The notes under the pieces: model-generated
Seen by the model: the letters and a program-made list of their open reading frames with translations, nothing else
Told to the model about the DNA's origin: nothing
Database searches by the model: none
Part shown: positions 55,878 to 64,000 of the stretch, piece by piece
Layout: every line of letters begins with the position of its first letter
Position numbering within the stretch: position 1 is the stretch's first letter
Program-made: the position numbers and the translations under genes
Assembly: GCF_000423145.1 (NCBI RefSeq)
Contig: NZ_AUHK01000003.1
Coordinates: 1 to 64,000, forward strand
Origin: Helcococcus sueciensis DSM 17243
GTDB lineage: Bacteria; Bacillota; Clostridia; Tissierellales; Peptoniphilaceae
Reading direction: 5' to 3'
Length of the DNA stretch: 64,000 nt

Positions 55878-55906
55878 ATAATACAGGATTGTAAGTGATA
55901 ATTCAA
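55878..55906 (-). promoter_or_regulatory. Promoter of the 35-codon gene
   Basis: Minus strand TTGAAT (55906-55901), 17-base spacer, TATTAT (55883-55878), 33 bases before the start codon. Confidence 0.65.
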
Positions 55907-56060
55907 ATTGTAGTAAAACATTATATACCATATCTATATTACAGTATTTATAAATCTATTAGAAACAGTTTTAACTTTCATATTCTTTCTTCTCTATATT
56001 AGATTAATAGATTCTAATAATTACATCTACATAAAATAAAACTAACTTTTTTTTACAAAA

Positions 56061-56094
56061 AAAATCTGCCAAGAATTAACTCAGCAGATTTTAT
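56061..56094 (-). terminator. Terminator of the sugar-acid operon
   Basis: AAAATCTGC and GCAGATTTT form a 9-bp stem followed by a T-run on the minus strand, after the GntP gene. Confidence 0.8.
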
Positions 56095-56117
56095 CTATAT
56101 TAATATTAAAATTCTCC

Positions 56118-57512
56118 CTATCCAAATAAAGCATTAACGATTAATAGTGTGATAAAGCCTACTGCCCATGCTATTGTGGATGTAATTGAATAACCTCTGA
56201 TTTGTTCTTTAGCGTCATCAATACCTATTGTTCTATTTACAACCCAAAAGAACGAATCGTTAAAGTATGAGAAGAACATTGAACCAATACATGCTGATAA
56301 TGTTGCAAATGTTGGGTCTACACCTAGTGATGTAGTTATAGGTGCTGCGATTGATGCCGCTGTTAGCATAGCTACTGTTCCAGAACCTTGAATAAATCTA
56401 ATTATTGTAGCAATTATAAATGGAAGTATAATAGCTGGAATATTCGTTTTAGCTATTGTTTCTGCTATTTGTGTACCAACACCTGAATTTGTCAACACTC
56501 TACCTAAAGCTCCACCACCACCTGTTACAAGAATGATGATACCAGCTGATTGAATACCTTTCTCAAATACATGCATAGTTTCTTTTCTTGTAAGATTTCC
56601 TGTTAAGGTAAATATAGCAATTAATAAACCGATACCTACTGCAACAATTGGAGTTCCAAGGAATATAAAGAATTGTTGAATACTGTTTGCCTCAACACCA
56701 GATGTTTTTACAATTGCAGCAATTATTGTATTTATAAGAATTAATATAATAGGAACAATAATTGGTATAAATGATACTAGAGTTGAAGGCATTTCTTCCT
56801 TATCAAAACTTTTTATAACATTACTGCTTACATATTCTTGTTTTTCTGGTCTTACCCAACCACCATCTTCACTTGGTAATTGGTAGACTTTTTTACCATA
56901 ATATTTAGCATATGTTAGTGTTGCAAGCATCATAGGTATTGCAATAACAATTCCCCATAAAATTACTAAACCAACATTTGCTTCAAAAATACCTGCCGCT
57001 CCTACTGGACCTGGTGTTGGTGGTACTACTGAGTGAGTAATTACTAAACCAGATGCCAAAGCTAAACCTATAGAAACTATTGATTTTCCAGTACTTGATG
57101 AAAGTGCTTTCGCAATTGGTGCAAGAATAATAAATCCTGAATCACAGAATATTGGTATTGAAACTAAAAATCCTGTAATTGACATTGCAATTTCTTCTTT
57201 TCCTTGTCCTAAAATTTTTAAGAATGTATATGCCATCCTTTTTGCTGCATTTGATTCCTCAAAAATTTGTCCCATCATCACACCAAAGCCAATAATTATA
57301 CCAATACTTCCTAACGTACCTCCGAATCCATCGGTTATACTAGTCAGTATTAAATCATAAGGCATACCACCTGCAAGCCCAATAAAAATAGCAGCTATAA
57401 TTAACGCTAAGAATGTATGGATTTTTGTTTTTACTATCATTGCAATTAATAGTACCAAACCTATTATTAAAGCAATAATCATTCTATCACTGTTTAAAAC
57501 TAAACCTTCCAT
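56118..57512 (-). CDS. GntP-family sugar-acid:H+ symporter
   Basis: A 464-residue membrane protein with about 12 hydrophobic segments, from the gluconate permease family. IIIGFGVMMGQIFEESNAAKRMA, SGLVITHSVVPPTPGPVGAAG and RFIQGSGTVAMLTAASI are family signatures. Its linkage to a DUF1537 kinase and a PdxA2-like enzyme suggests a four-carbon sugar acid (threonate or erythronate) as substrate rather than gluconate. Last gene of the operon. Confidence 0.88.
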   Translation of the reverse strand: MEGLVLNSDRMIIALIIGLVLLIAMIVKTKIHTFLALIIAAIFIGLAGGMPYDLILTSITDGFGGTLGSIGIIIGFGVMMGQIFEESNAAKRMAYTFLKILGQGKEEIAMSITGFLVSIPIFCDSGFIILAPIAKALSSSTGKSIVSIGLALASGLVITHSVVPPTPGPVGAAGIFEANVGLVILWGIVIAIPMMLATLTYAKYYGKKVYQLPSEDGGWVRPEKQEYVSSNVIKSFDKEEMPSTLVSFIPIIVPIILILINTIIAAIVKTSGVEANSIQQFFIFLGTPIVAVGIGLLIAIFTLTGNLTRKETMHVFEKGIQSAGIIILVTGGGGALGRVLTNSGVGTQIAETIAKTNIPAIILPFIIATIIRFIQGSGTVAMLTAASIAAPITTSLGVDPTFATLSACIGSMFFSYFNDSFFWVVNRTIGIDDAKEQIRGYSITSTIAWAVGFITLLIVNALFG

Positions 57513-57520
57513 ATTATCTC

Positions 57521-58516
57521 CTATTCTTTTCTAAACTTATAACCATATTTTGCCGCCAATCTTACAGCTTCTACCATACTAACTTCTGATGCTGTGTTCT
57601 TACCAGCGTGATTGTAAGCAGTACCATGGTCAACAGAGGTTCTTAAGAATGGCATTGAATTTGTCAATGAAATAGTCTTCATGAAATCATATGTTTTTGT
57701 AGCTATATGACCTTGGTCGTGATATAAAGATAAAACCGCGCCGTATCTTCCATCTAAACCTAAAGCAAAGATTGAATCAGCTCCTATTGGCCCTATTACA
57801 TCATATCCTTGTCTTTGCGCTTCTTCTATAGCTGGCATGATTTCATCAACTTCTTCCCATCCAAATAATCCATGTTCTCCAGAGTGAGGATTTAATCCAG
57901 CAACCGCAATTGGACCTTCTACACCCAATACTTTTAATGCTTCTGTACATCTCTTAATATAATCTAAAACTCTATCGTATTTTACTAAGTCGATAGCTTC
58001 TCTTAATGATACATGTCTTGATAAGAAGAATACTCTTAAATCGTCAACTTCAAACATAGTAAGTGGATCTTTAACTTTAGAAATATCTTCAAACATTTCA
58101 GTATGTCCGATATATGGAACATCTGCAGCTCTTAATGATTCTTTATTAATTGGTGATGTAGCAACAGAGTCAACTTTTCCTTCCATTGCTAGTTCTCCCG
58201 CTTTCATAATGTATTTGTATGAAGCTTCACCACATTTAGCATCTACTACACCATATTCATAATCTTCAGTGATAATTCCTAGATTTATTAAATCTATTGT
58301 TCCATATTCAAATTTTGCTTCTGAAACATCTTCAATTTCATTAATTTCAAAGTTTAAACCCGTAACTTCCATAGCTTTTTCAACTACAAATCTATCTCCA
58401 ACCAATACCATTTCTGCTGTTTCATATAATTCTTTTTTATCATAAGTTTTTAAAACGATTTCTGGACCTATTCCAGCTGGGTCACCTAAAGTTATTGCAA
58501 TAATTGATTTTTTCAT
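57521..58516 (-). CDS. PdxA2-like 4-phospho-sugar-acid dehydrogenase
   Basis: A 331-residue member of the PdxA family: [13 protein letters not shown] at the N-terminus, [12 protein letters not shown], and the metal site [12 protein letters not shown] with LSLYHDQGH. The PdxA2 branch oxidises D-threonate or D-erythronate 4-phosphate, giving dihydroxyacetone phosphate and CO2, instead of the vitamin B6 intermediate. The adjacent DUF1537 kinase gene, whose stop abuts this start, makes that reading more likely than B6 synthesis. Confidence 0.88.
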   Translation of the reverse strand: MKKSIIAITLGDPAGIGPEIVLKTYDKKELYETAEMVLVGDRFVVEKAMEVTGLNFEINEIEDVSEAKFEYGTIDLINLGIITEDYEYGVVDAKCGEASYKYIMKAGELAMEGKVDSVATSPINKESLRAADVPYIGHTEMFEDISKVKDPLTMFEVDDLRVFFLSRHVSLREAIDLVKYDRVLDYIKRCTEALKVLGVEGPIAVAGLNPHSGEHGLFGWEEVDEIMPAIEEAQRQGYDVIGPIGADSIFALGLDGRYGAVLSLYHDQGHIATKTYDFMKTISLTNSMPFLRTSVDHGTAYNHAGKNTASEVSMVEAVRLAAKYGYKFRKE

Positions 58517-59800
58517 TTAATCCTCCAATTTTAATATTCTTTCTACACATTCTACCATTGCGTTTTCGTTTCCTACCATTCCACCTTTACTTACAACTTT
58601 CAATCCTGGATAAAGTCCACCAATTAGTCTTCCATATGCTGCTAAAGGCATTACTTCATCTTTTATTTCTATTCCTATGCTTAAAACCTCCTCCGCCAAT
58701 GCTACTGTTATATCTCCACCAGATGAAAAGACACCTGAAAATGATTTGTTATTTTCCAATACATTTTTTGCAATATTTGCCAAACCTCTAGATAGAATCA
58801 ATGAGATATCATCTACAGTTATCCCTTTCTCTTTAGATATGGATTTCAAATCTAATCTTTCATCGATATGATCGGGTGTTGTAGTAATTATTATCAAATC
58901 TGCATTTTCTAAGTTTTCTTTTACCTCTTCTGTGCAACGATTCAACTCTTCTTCAATAGTTTTCATACTCAATAACGAATACGGATTGACATCTACCTGA
59001 TAGTAATTAGTTTGTTGCTTTAATTTTTTCAGTTGATCAATTGTAATTTGAGTAACAGAACCAATTACCGCTAAAGCTTTAGTAGAAATGCTTGAGCTTT
59101 TGTAAATAATATTTGTCAATTCCTTAGTAAATGGACCTGGGTCAACTGCTATGAAATCTATTTTTGAGTCAAGCGTAGCTTCTGCTATTTCCTTTATATG
59201 TTCATTGTTAATTGAATCAAATATCAATAAATCATAATCTTTGCTATACTCTTTTATTAATTCAACTAGATTTTCTTTTCCTTTTTCAATTTCATTTATG
59301 GAAATCGATTTAATCCTTCCGTCATAATCTTTCTTGAAATTCTCGTCTACGAAGTTACTCACAACAGGCATTTTCGGGTCTTTTCCAGCATCCGTATTTA
59401 AGAGTAAATTACCATTTACAAATAGTCTTCCGTCAACTACTATTCTTCCAGAATCAGGATATGATGGAACACATATACCTATAGTTTTTTTGTCAAAACT
59501 ATCTTGATATGCTTGTAATTCAGTTCCCAAATTACCTCTTAATGTAGAGTCAATTCTCTTTGAATAAAGACAAATATCATGATTATTAAATAATTTCAGT
59601 TTATTAGATACTTCTCTATACGCTTGTGATTTAGTCATCGCTCTAGAATCTGTTGTTGTTGCAATGACATCTATATTTTCAGGAATTTGTTGTGCATTCG
59701 TCCCTAAAAAACTTGCCGCTCTTAATCCAATTTTTTTCATCAAGGAGCAGTTTGCATTTGCACCTGTTAAATCATCTGCTATGATCAATACTTTTTTCAT
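58517..59800 (-). CDS. Four-carbon acid sugar kinase (DUF1537 family)
   Basis: A 427-residue kinase. N-terminal LIIADDLTGANANCSLM and C-terminal FSSGGDITVALAEEVL with AYGRLIGGLYPGLKVVSKGGMVG mark the DUF1537 (OtnK/DtnK/DenK) fold. It would phosphorylate threonate or erythronate at O4 before PdxA2. Which stereoisomer is used cannot be told from sequence. It overlaps the regulator gene by four bases. Confidence 0.9.
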   Translation of the reverse strand: MKKVLIIADDLTGANANCSLMKKIGLRAASFLGTNAQQIPENIDVIATTTDSRAMTKSQAYREVSNKLKLFNNHDICLYSKRIDSTLRGNLGTELQAYQDSFDKKTIGICVPSYPDSGRIVVDGRLFVNGNLLLNTDAGKDPKMPVVSNFVDENFKKDYDGRIKSISINEIEKGKENLVELIKEYSKDYDLLIFDSINNEHIKEIAEATLDSKIDFIAVDPGPFTKELTNIIYKSSSISTKALAVIGSVTQITIDQLKKLKQQTNYYQVDVNPYSLLSMKTIEEELNRCTEEVKENLENADLIIITTTPDHIDERLDLKSISKEKGITVDDISLILSRGLANIAKNVLENNKSFSGVFSSGGDITVALAEEVLSIGIEIKDEVMPLAAYGRLIGGLYPGLKVVSKGGMVGNENAMVECVERILKLED

Positions 59801-60540
59801 AAATACCCCTGCTTTTCTAACATATTATTCAATTCTCCGTTTTGCTTATCAGTGAGAATATAATCAAAATCTTTTATCTTATAATAGCTATATAGTCCGT
59901 CCTTCTTATATTTAGAACTATCGCTAATCAAAACTCTAATCTTTGAGTTATCTAGCATTTTTGATTTTATTCTAGCCTTCAAATTGTTCGTAGAATAAAC
60001 ATTTTTATCATCAAATGCATCAGTACCTGCAAAACAAATATCTGCATGAATATTTTCAATTAAGTTATATCCGTCAATGCTCAATAATGTCAAAGTATTT
60101 TGTTCTAACAATCCTCCAACTAAATAAGTATTAACATTACTATACTTTGCAAGTTCATATGCTAAGTTCAAATCATAGGTAATGACTGTAATTCCTTCAT
60201 ATTTAACTATTTCTTCAACAAGGGCCAAACTAGTAGTCCCTGCATCTAAAAATATATCTAAATTGTTTTTCAGAAGTTTATTAGCTTTTTCTGCTATTAT
60301 TTGCTTTAAGTCAATATTGTCAATTTTCTTTTCTGCATAACTTAAAGTCTTAACATGTTTTGTTAAACTAACTGCACCACCAAAATTTCTTTTTAAAAAA
60401 TCTCTTTCTTCTAATACAGTTAAATCTTTTCTTACAGTCACTTCAGAAACACCCATTTCTTCAGCAAGTTCTGTAACTTTAACTCTGCCTTTTTCTGTTA
60501 TTTTGTTTAAAATATGTGAATATCTATCTTCAGTAAACAT
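59797..60540 (-). CDS. DeoR-family regulator of the sugar-acid operon
   Basis: A 247-residue repressor with an N-terminal winged helix (about 5-58; VTELAEEMGVSEVTVRKDL) and a C-terminal sugar-phosphate sensor domain (DAGTTSLALVEE, VGG, FAGTDAFDDKNVYS). It is the first gene of the operon and likely autoregulates; a set of TTTCGATTT boxes surrounds its promoter. The inducer is probably a phosphorylated four-carbon acid. Confidence 0.9.
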   Translation of the reverse strand: MFTEDRYSHILNKITEKGRVKVTELAEEMGVSEVTVRKDLTVLEERDFLKRNFGGAVSLTKHVKTLSYAEKKIDNIDLKQIIAEKANKLLKNNLDIFLDAGTTSLALVEEIVKYEGITVITYDLNLAYELAKYSNVNTYLVGGLLEQNTLTLLSIDGYNLIENIHADICFAGTDAFDDKNVYSTNNLKARIKSKMLDNSKIRVLISDSSKYKKDGLYSYYKIKDFDYILTDKQNGELNNMLEKQGYL

Positions 60541-60859
60541 AGAGCGCCCTTTCGATTAGTTTCTTTTATAAACAAATAATATCCATACGAATGATTATTG
60601 TCAAGAAAACATTGTCGTAAGGTTTCGAATTATTACAAATTTGAGATATTATTTCGATTTGATAAATCTGTTTCGATTTTAAAAAAGATTTAAAAAAAAT
60701 AAATAGAGATATTATGTCTTTAAATATTGAAAATTAGATATTCTTTCTTAAGTAAGATATAGACAATATGTTAACATAAAAAAAAGAGTAGGTTTCGATT
60801 TCCTACTCTAATAAATCTATTTATTTACACTATCTAAAAAAAAATATTTTATAATTCCT
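60541..60859. promoter_or_regulatory. Control region with repeated TTTCGATTT boxes
   Basis: A leftward promoter, TTGACA (60604-60599), 17 bases, TATTAT (60581-60576), drives the DeoR operon. TTTCGA-type boxes occur at 60550, 60623, 60652 and 60671 (plus-strand coordinates), flanking the promoter, with a fifth in the tdk terminator loop (60793). DeoR-family regulators often bind such TTTCG-type direct repeats. Confidence 0.55.
60778..60812 (-). terminator. Terminator of tdk
   Basis: AGAGTAGG (60785-60792) pairs with CCTACTCT (60802-60809); the minus strand continues with TTTTTTTT. Confidence 0.85.
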
Positions 60860-61477
60860 CTAAAACGACAACTGGTCTTTACCCATTCTTCTAGCTTCTT
60901 CTTCTTTTCTTTCAAAGTAACATTTTGCACACATTGACTCATATTCAACTTTATGCTCACCATCTATGGCTACCTGTTCACCTTCAAATACGAATATGCC
61001 ATCTATTTTTCTACCATTAAATACAGCTTTTCTACCACATCTACAAATAGTTTTTAATTCTTCAATTGTATGAGCTACTAACAATAATCTTTGAGCTCCT
61101 TCAAATCCTTCGGTCTGAAAGTCAGTTCTAAGACCATAGCAGATAACTGGAATATTTTTAAGTACTGCTATTTTCATAAGTTGATCTATCTGATCAGCTG
61201 TTAAAAATTGTACTTCATCAACTAAAACACAAGATATTTTCTCTCCATTTTGGATTTTAGTAAAATTCTCAAAAATATCATCATCTCTTTTAACCATATA
61301 ATCAACTTTTCTAGTAACACCAAGTCTTGAGACTAATTTGTCATCACCTTTAGAATCAATTGCAGGCTTTAGAATTCTGACATTCATTCCTCTCTCTTCA
61401 TAATTATAGGCAACTTGCATAAGTACTGTAGATTTCCCAGAATTCATTGCCCCATATCTAAAATATAATTTCGCCAT
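60860..61477 (-). CDS. tdk: Thymidine kinase
   Basis: A cytosolic salvage kinase of 205 residues that phosphorylates thymidine with ATP. The P-loop GAMNSGKST spans 9-17, CVLVDEVQFL gives the Walker B region, and CRCGRKAVFNGR with CAKCYFERK gives the Cys pairs of the zinc site. A single-gene unit, ended by its own hairpin. Confidence 0.95.
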   Translation of the reverse strand: MAKLYFRYGAMNSGKSTVLMQVAYNYEERGMNVRILKPAIDSKGDDKLVSRLGVTRKVDYMVKRDDDIFENFTKIQNGEKISCVLVDEVQFLTADQIDQLMKIAVLKNIPVICYGLRTDFQTEGFEGAQRLLLVAHTIEELKTICRCGRKAVFNGRKIDGIFVFEGEQVAIDGEHKVEYESMCAKCYFERKEEEARRMGKDQLSF

Positions 61478-61545
61478 TTCTCACCTCTACCTTATATTAT
61501 ATATAAATACACTTGGATAGTAAAATTTGATTTTGTTTTTACATA

Positions 61546-61582
61546 AAAAAATATCTGCTGAATCAATCAGCAGATATTTTAA
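61546..61582 (-). terminator. Terminator of tuf
   Basis: AAATATCTGCTGA and TCAGCAGATATTT form a long perfect stem with T-run on the minus strand, 20 bases past the tuf stop. Confidence 0.9.
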
Positions 61583-61601
61583 TTTCCGAATATTTATTTT
61601 A

Positions 61602-62801
61602 CTATTCTATAATTTTTGTTACAACACCTGATGCAACTGTTCTACCACCTTCACGAATAGCGAATCTTAATCCTTCTTCGATAGCGATTGGTTGAATTAA
61701 AGTGATTGTAAATGTAGCGTTGTCTCCTGGCATAACCATTTCAACACCTTCAGGTAATGCAATATCACCTGTTACGTCAGTTGTTCTTAGGTAAAATTGT
61801 GGTCTATATCCTGAGAAGAATGGAGTATGTCTACCACCTTCTTCTTTAGTTAATACGTAAACTTCACCTTCAAATTTTGTATGAGGTTTGATTGAACCTG
61901 GTTTAGCTAATACTTGTCCTCTTTCGATATCATCTCTTGTTACACCTCTTAATAGTGCACCGATGTTATCTCCAGCTTCAGCTAAATCTAATTGTTTTCT
62001 AAACATTTCTACCCCAGTTACAACTACTGTAGATGGTTGATCAGTTAATCCAACGATTTCTACGTTATCACCAACTTTAACAACTCCTCTTTCTACTCTA
62101 CCTGTAGCTACTGTACCTCTACCTGTGATTGAGAATACGTCTTCTACTGGCATTAAGAATGGTTTTTCAGTATCTCTTTCTGGTGTAGGAATCCATTCGT
62201 CAACATTTTTCATTAATTCTTGAATCTTTAATGACCATGGTCCGTCTGGATCAGTTTCTTCTAATGCTTTTAATGCTGAACCTACTACGAATGGTGTTTC
62301 ATCTCCATCATATTCGTATTCAGATAACATATCTCTAACTTCCATTTCTACTAATTCAATTAGTTCTGGATCGTCAACTTGGTCTTCTTTGTTTAAGAAT
62401 ACAACCATTCTTGGAACCCCTACCTGTCTTGCTAATAGGATGTGTTCTCTTGTTTGTGGCATTGGACCATCAGCTGCAGATACGATTAAGATAGCACCGT
62501 CCATTTGAGCAGCACCAGTAATCATGTTCTTGATGTAGTCCGCGTGACCTGGTGTGTCTACGTGTGCGTAGTGTCTATTTTCTGTTTCGTATTCAACGTG
62601 TGATGCGTTGATGGTTATACCTCTTGCTCTTTCTTCTGGAGCTTTATCGATATTTGCATAGTCAACAAATTCACCAGTACCATATTTTTGATTAAGTACT
62701 TTTGTGATAGCTGCTGTAGTTGTTGTCTTACCGTGGTCAACGTGACCAATTGTACCAACGTTTACGTGTGGTTTCGCTTTAACAAATTTTTCTTTAGCCA
62801 T
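61602..62801 (-). CDS. tuf: Elongation factor Tu
   Basis: EF-Tu brings aminoacyl-tRNA to the ribosome. G1 GHVDHGKT (19-26), the effector region [11 protein letters not shown]3 [12 protein letters not shown] and G4 NKEDQ are present, with the C-terminal barrel domains intact. Length 399 is standard. AGGAGG precedes the ATG. It follows fusA by 20 bases, so the two are co-transcribed, as in the usual str operon. Its base composition is less AT-rich than its neighbours, as expected for a highly expressed gene. Confidence 0.98.
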   Translation of the reverse strand: MAKEKFVKAKPHVNVGTIGHVDHGKTTTTAAITKVLNQKYGTGEFVDYANIDKAPEERARGITINASHVEYETENRHYAHVDTPGHADYIKNMITGAAQMDGAILIVSAADGPMPQTREHILLARQVGVPRMVVFLNKEDQVDDPELIELVEMEVRDMLSEYEYDGDETPFVVGSALKALEETDPDGPWSLKIQELMKNVDEWIPTPERDTEKPFLMPVEDVFSITGRGTVATGRVERGVVKVGDNVEIVGLTDQPSTVVVTGVEMFRKQLDLAEAGDNIGALLRGVTRDDIERGQVLAKPGSIKPHTKFEGEVYVLTKEEGGRHTPFFSGYRPQFYLRTTDVTGDIALPEGVEMVMPGDNATFTITLIQPIAIEEGLRFAIREGGRTVASGVVTKIIE

Positions 62802-62821
62802 TTTTTCCTCCTAAAAATTTA

Positions 62822-64000
62822 TTATGACTTTTTACCTTCCAATACTTGTTCTTTTATACTTTGTGGAACTTGTTCATAATGGTCAAATTGCATTGAATAA
62901 GTTGCACGTCCTTGAGTAGCTGATCTTAATGATGTTGCATAACCAAACATTTCTGATAGTGGTATAAATGCATCTACTATTTGAACACCTTCTCTAGTGC
63001 TCATACCATCAACTCTACCTCTTCTGGAAGAAACATCTCCCATTACGTCTCCAAGATATTCTTCTGGAGTTACAATTTCTACTTTTTCAATTGGTTCTAA
63101 TAAAGCTGGACCCGCTTTTTCAACAGCATCTCTAAGTCCCATTGAACCTGCAATTTGGAATGCCATTTCTGATGAGTCAACTTCGTGGTATGAACCATCA
63201 TATAAAGTAACTATAATATCTAATAGTGGATATCCTGCTAATACTCCTGCATCACAAGCTTCTCTAACACCTTTTTCAACAGATCCGATGTATTCTCTAG
63301 GAACAACACCACCGACAATAGCATCGATAAATTCAACACCTTTGCCTGGTTCATTAGGTTGAATTTTCAATCTTACATGACCGTATTGACCACGACCACC
63401 AGATTGACGTACAAATTTACCTTCACCTTCTGCTTCTTTAGTTATAGATTCTCTATATGATACTTGTGGATTACCAACATTTGCTTCTACTTTGAATTCT
63501 CTTAATAATCTATCTACGATAATTTCTAAGTGTAATTCACCCATACCAGCAATTATTGTTTGTCCAGTTTCCACATTTGAATAAGTCTTAAATGTAGGAT
63601 CTTCTTCAGCTAATTTTCCTAAAGCAATACCCATCTTTTCTTGAGAAGCTTTTGTTTTAGGTTCAATAGCTACAGATATAACTGGTTCTGGGAATTCCAT
63701 GTTTTCTAATATAATTGGTTTATCTTGATCACATAGTGTATCCCCTGTAGTTGTATCTTTTAGACCGATTGCTGCAGCAATATTACCAGCAGAAATTTCT
63801 GTTAATTCATTTCTTTGGTTTGAGTGCATTTCAATTATACGGCCTAATCTTTCTCTTTTACCTTTTGTTGAGTTATACACATATGATCCTGATTCAATAT
63901 GTCCTGAATATACTCTGAAATATGTTAATTTACCAACATATGGATCTGCAACAACTTTAAAAGCAAGTGCTGCAAATGGTTCATTGATATCAGGTTTTCT
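62822..64000 (-). CDS. fusA: Elongation factor G, C-terminal part (cut by window edge)
   Basis: The frame is open to the end of the window and encodes domains II (part) to V of EF-G, the translocase. [29 protein letters not shown] opens domain [20 protein letters not shown] domain III, and [11 protein letters not shown]-like ([15 protein letters not shown]) domain IV. The GTPase domain lies outside the window. The apparent start inside the frame is not real. Confidence 0.97.
   Translation of the reverse strand, partial: RKPDINEPFAALAFKVVADPYVGKLTYFRVYSGHIESGSYVYNSTKGKRERLGRIIEMHSNQRNELTEISAGNIAAAIGLKDTTTGDTLCDQDKPIILENMEFPEPVISVAIEPKTKASQEKMGIALGKLAEEDPTFKTYSNVETGQTIIAGMGELHLEIIVDRLLREFKVEANVGNPQVSYRESITKEAEGEGKFVRQSGGRGQYGHVRLKIQPNEPGKGVEFIDAIVGGVVPREYIGSVEKGVREACDAGVLAGYPLLDIIVTLYDGSYHEVDSSEMAFQIAGSMGLRDAVEKAGPALLEPIEKVEIVTPEEYLGDVMGDVSSRRGRVDGMSTREGVQIVDAFIPLSEMFGYATSLRSATQGRATYSMQFDHYEQVPQSIKEQVLEGKKS

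Noticed and set aside
62688-63362. Rightward frames opposite tuf and fusA
   Set aside because: These are antisense shadows of highly conserved genes.

Overview
The window is chromosomal DNA of a very AT-rich, low-GC Gram-positive bacterium. Evidence for this is Firmicute-type lipoproteins, strong AGGAGG-like ribosome binding sites, a T-box leader, EF-Tu/EF-G, and a fused PurL of the Firmicute type. The gene complement (formate-tetrahydrofolate ligase, metNIQ, potABCD, a Tad pilus locus, an Fe/Mn superoxide dismutase) fits an anaerobic Tissierellia/Peptoniphilaceae-like organism such as a Parvimonas relative. That assignment is inference; no 16S rRNA gene is present.

Layout. 1-3.6 kb: the 3' end of an IS110-family transposase, then a leftward three-gene MacB/FtsX-like ABC transporter operon bracketed by two copies of a ~115-bp leader repeat. 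3.6-16.3 kb: a leftward purine operon purE-K-L-F-M-N-H-D-fhs behind a good promoter. Its PurF has lost the glutaminase active-site residues. 16.3-18.7 kb: a small membrane protein and a rightward pair of purC-like and F420-ligase-like genes. 18.8-21.7 kb: sodA, and folD-trpS-hypothetical; the FolD lacks its usual catalytic residues. 21.7-25.9 kb: an M20 hydrolase-metN-metI-metQ operon under a T-box leader. 26.0-31.4 kb: an autoregulator plus potABCD for polyamine uptake, and a rightward aldo/keto reductase. 31.4-40.4 kb: a MutS-like gene broken by an in-frame stop, a heterodimeric ABC exporter, nifS-like/thiI for tRNA thiolation, and a YprB-type nuclease. 40.4-43.6 kb: two small envelope proteins, an integrase remnant, and a leftward array of 15 tRNA genes plus one decayed tRNA-Arg copy, driven by two tandem promoters.

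43.7-54.5 kb: a complete-looking leftward Tad/Flp pilus locus (TadZ-like, TadA, TadB, TadC, Flp pilin, TadE-like proteins, a DUF5702 protein, a prepilin peptidase, and WG-repeat and DUF6382 proteins). 54.6-64 kb: rsgA, an unannotated 35-codon gene with its own promoter, RBS and terminator, a four-carbon sugar-acid operon (DeoR regulator, DUF1537 kinase, PdxA2-like dehydrogenase, GntP permease), tdk, tuf and the 3' part of fusA.

The metabolic blocks fit together. Fhs and FolD would make the formyl-folate that PurN and PurH consume, although the degenerate PurF and FolD suggest an unusual version of the pathway. The most notable observations are the PurF with a dead glutaminase domain, the FolD without cyclohydrolase residues, the purC/cofE-like pair, the 35-residue peptide gene, and the repeated leader around the first ABC operon. 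Start codons were adjusted where a ribosome binding site clearly favours an internal codon.
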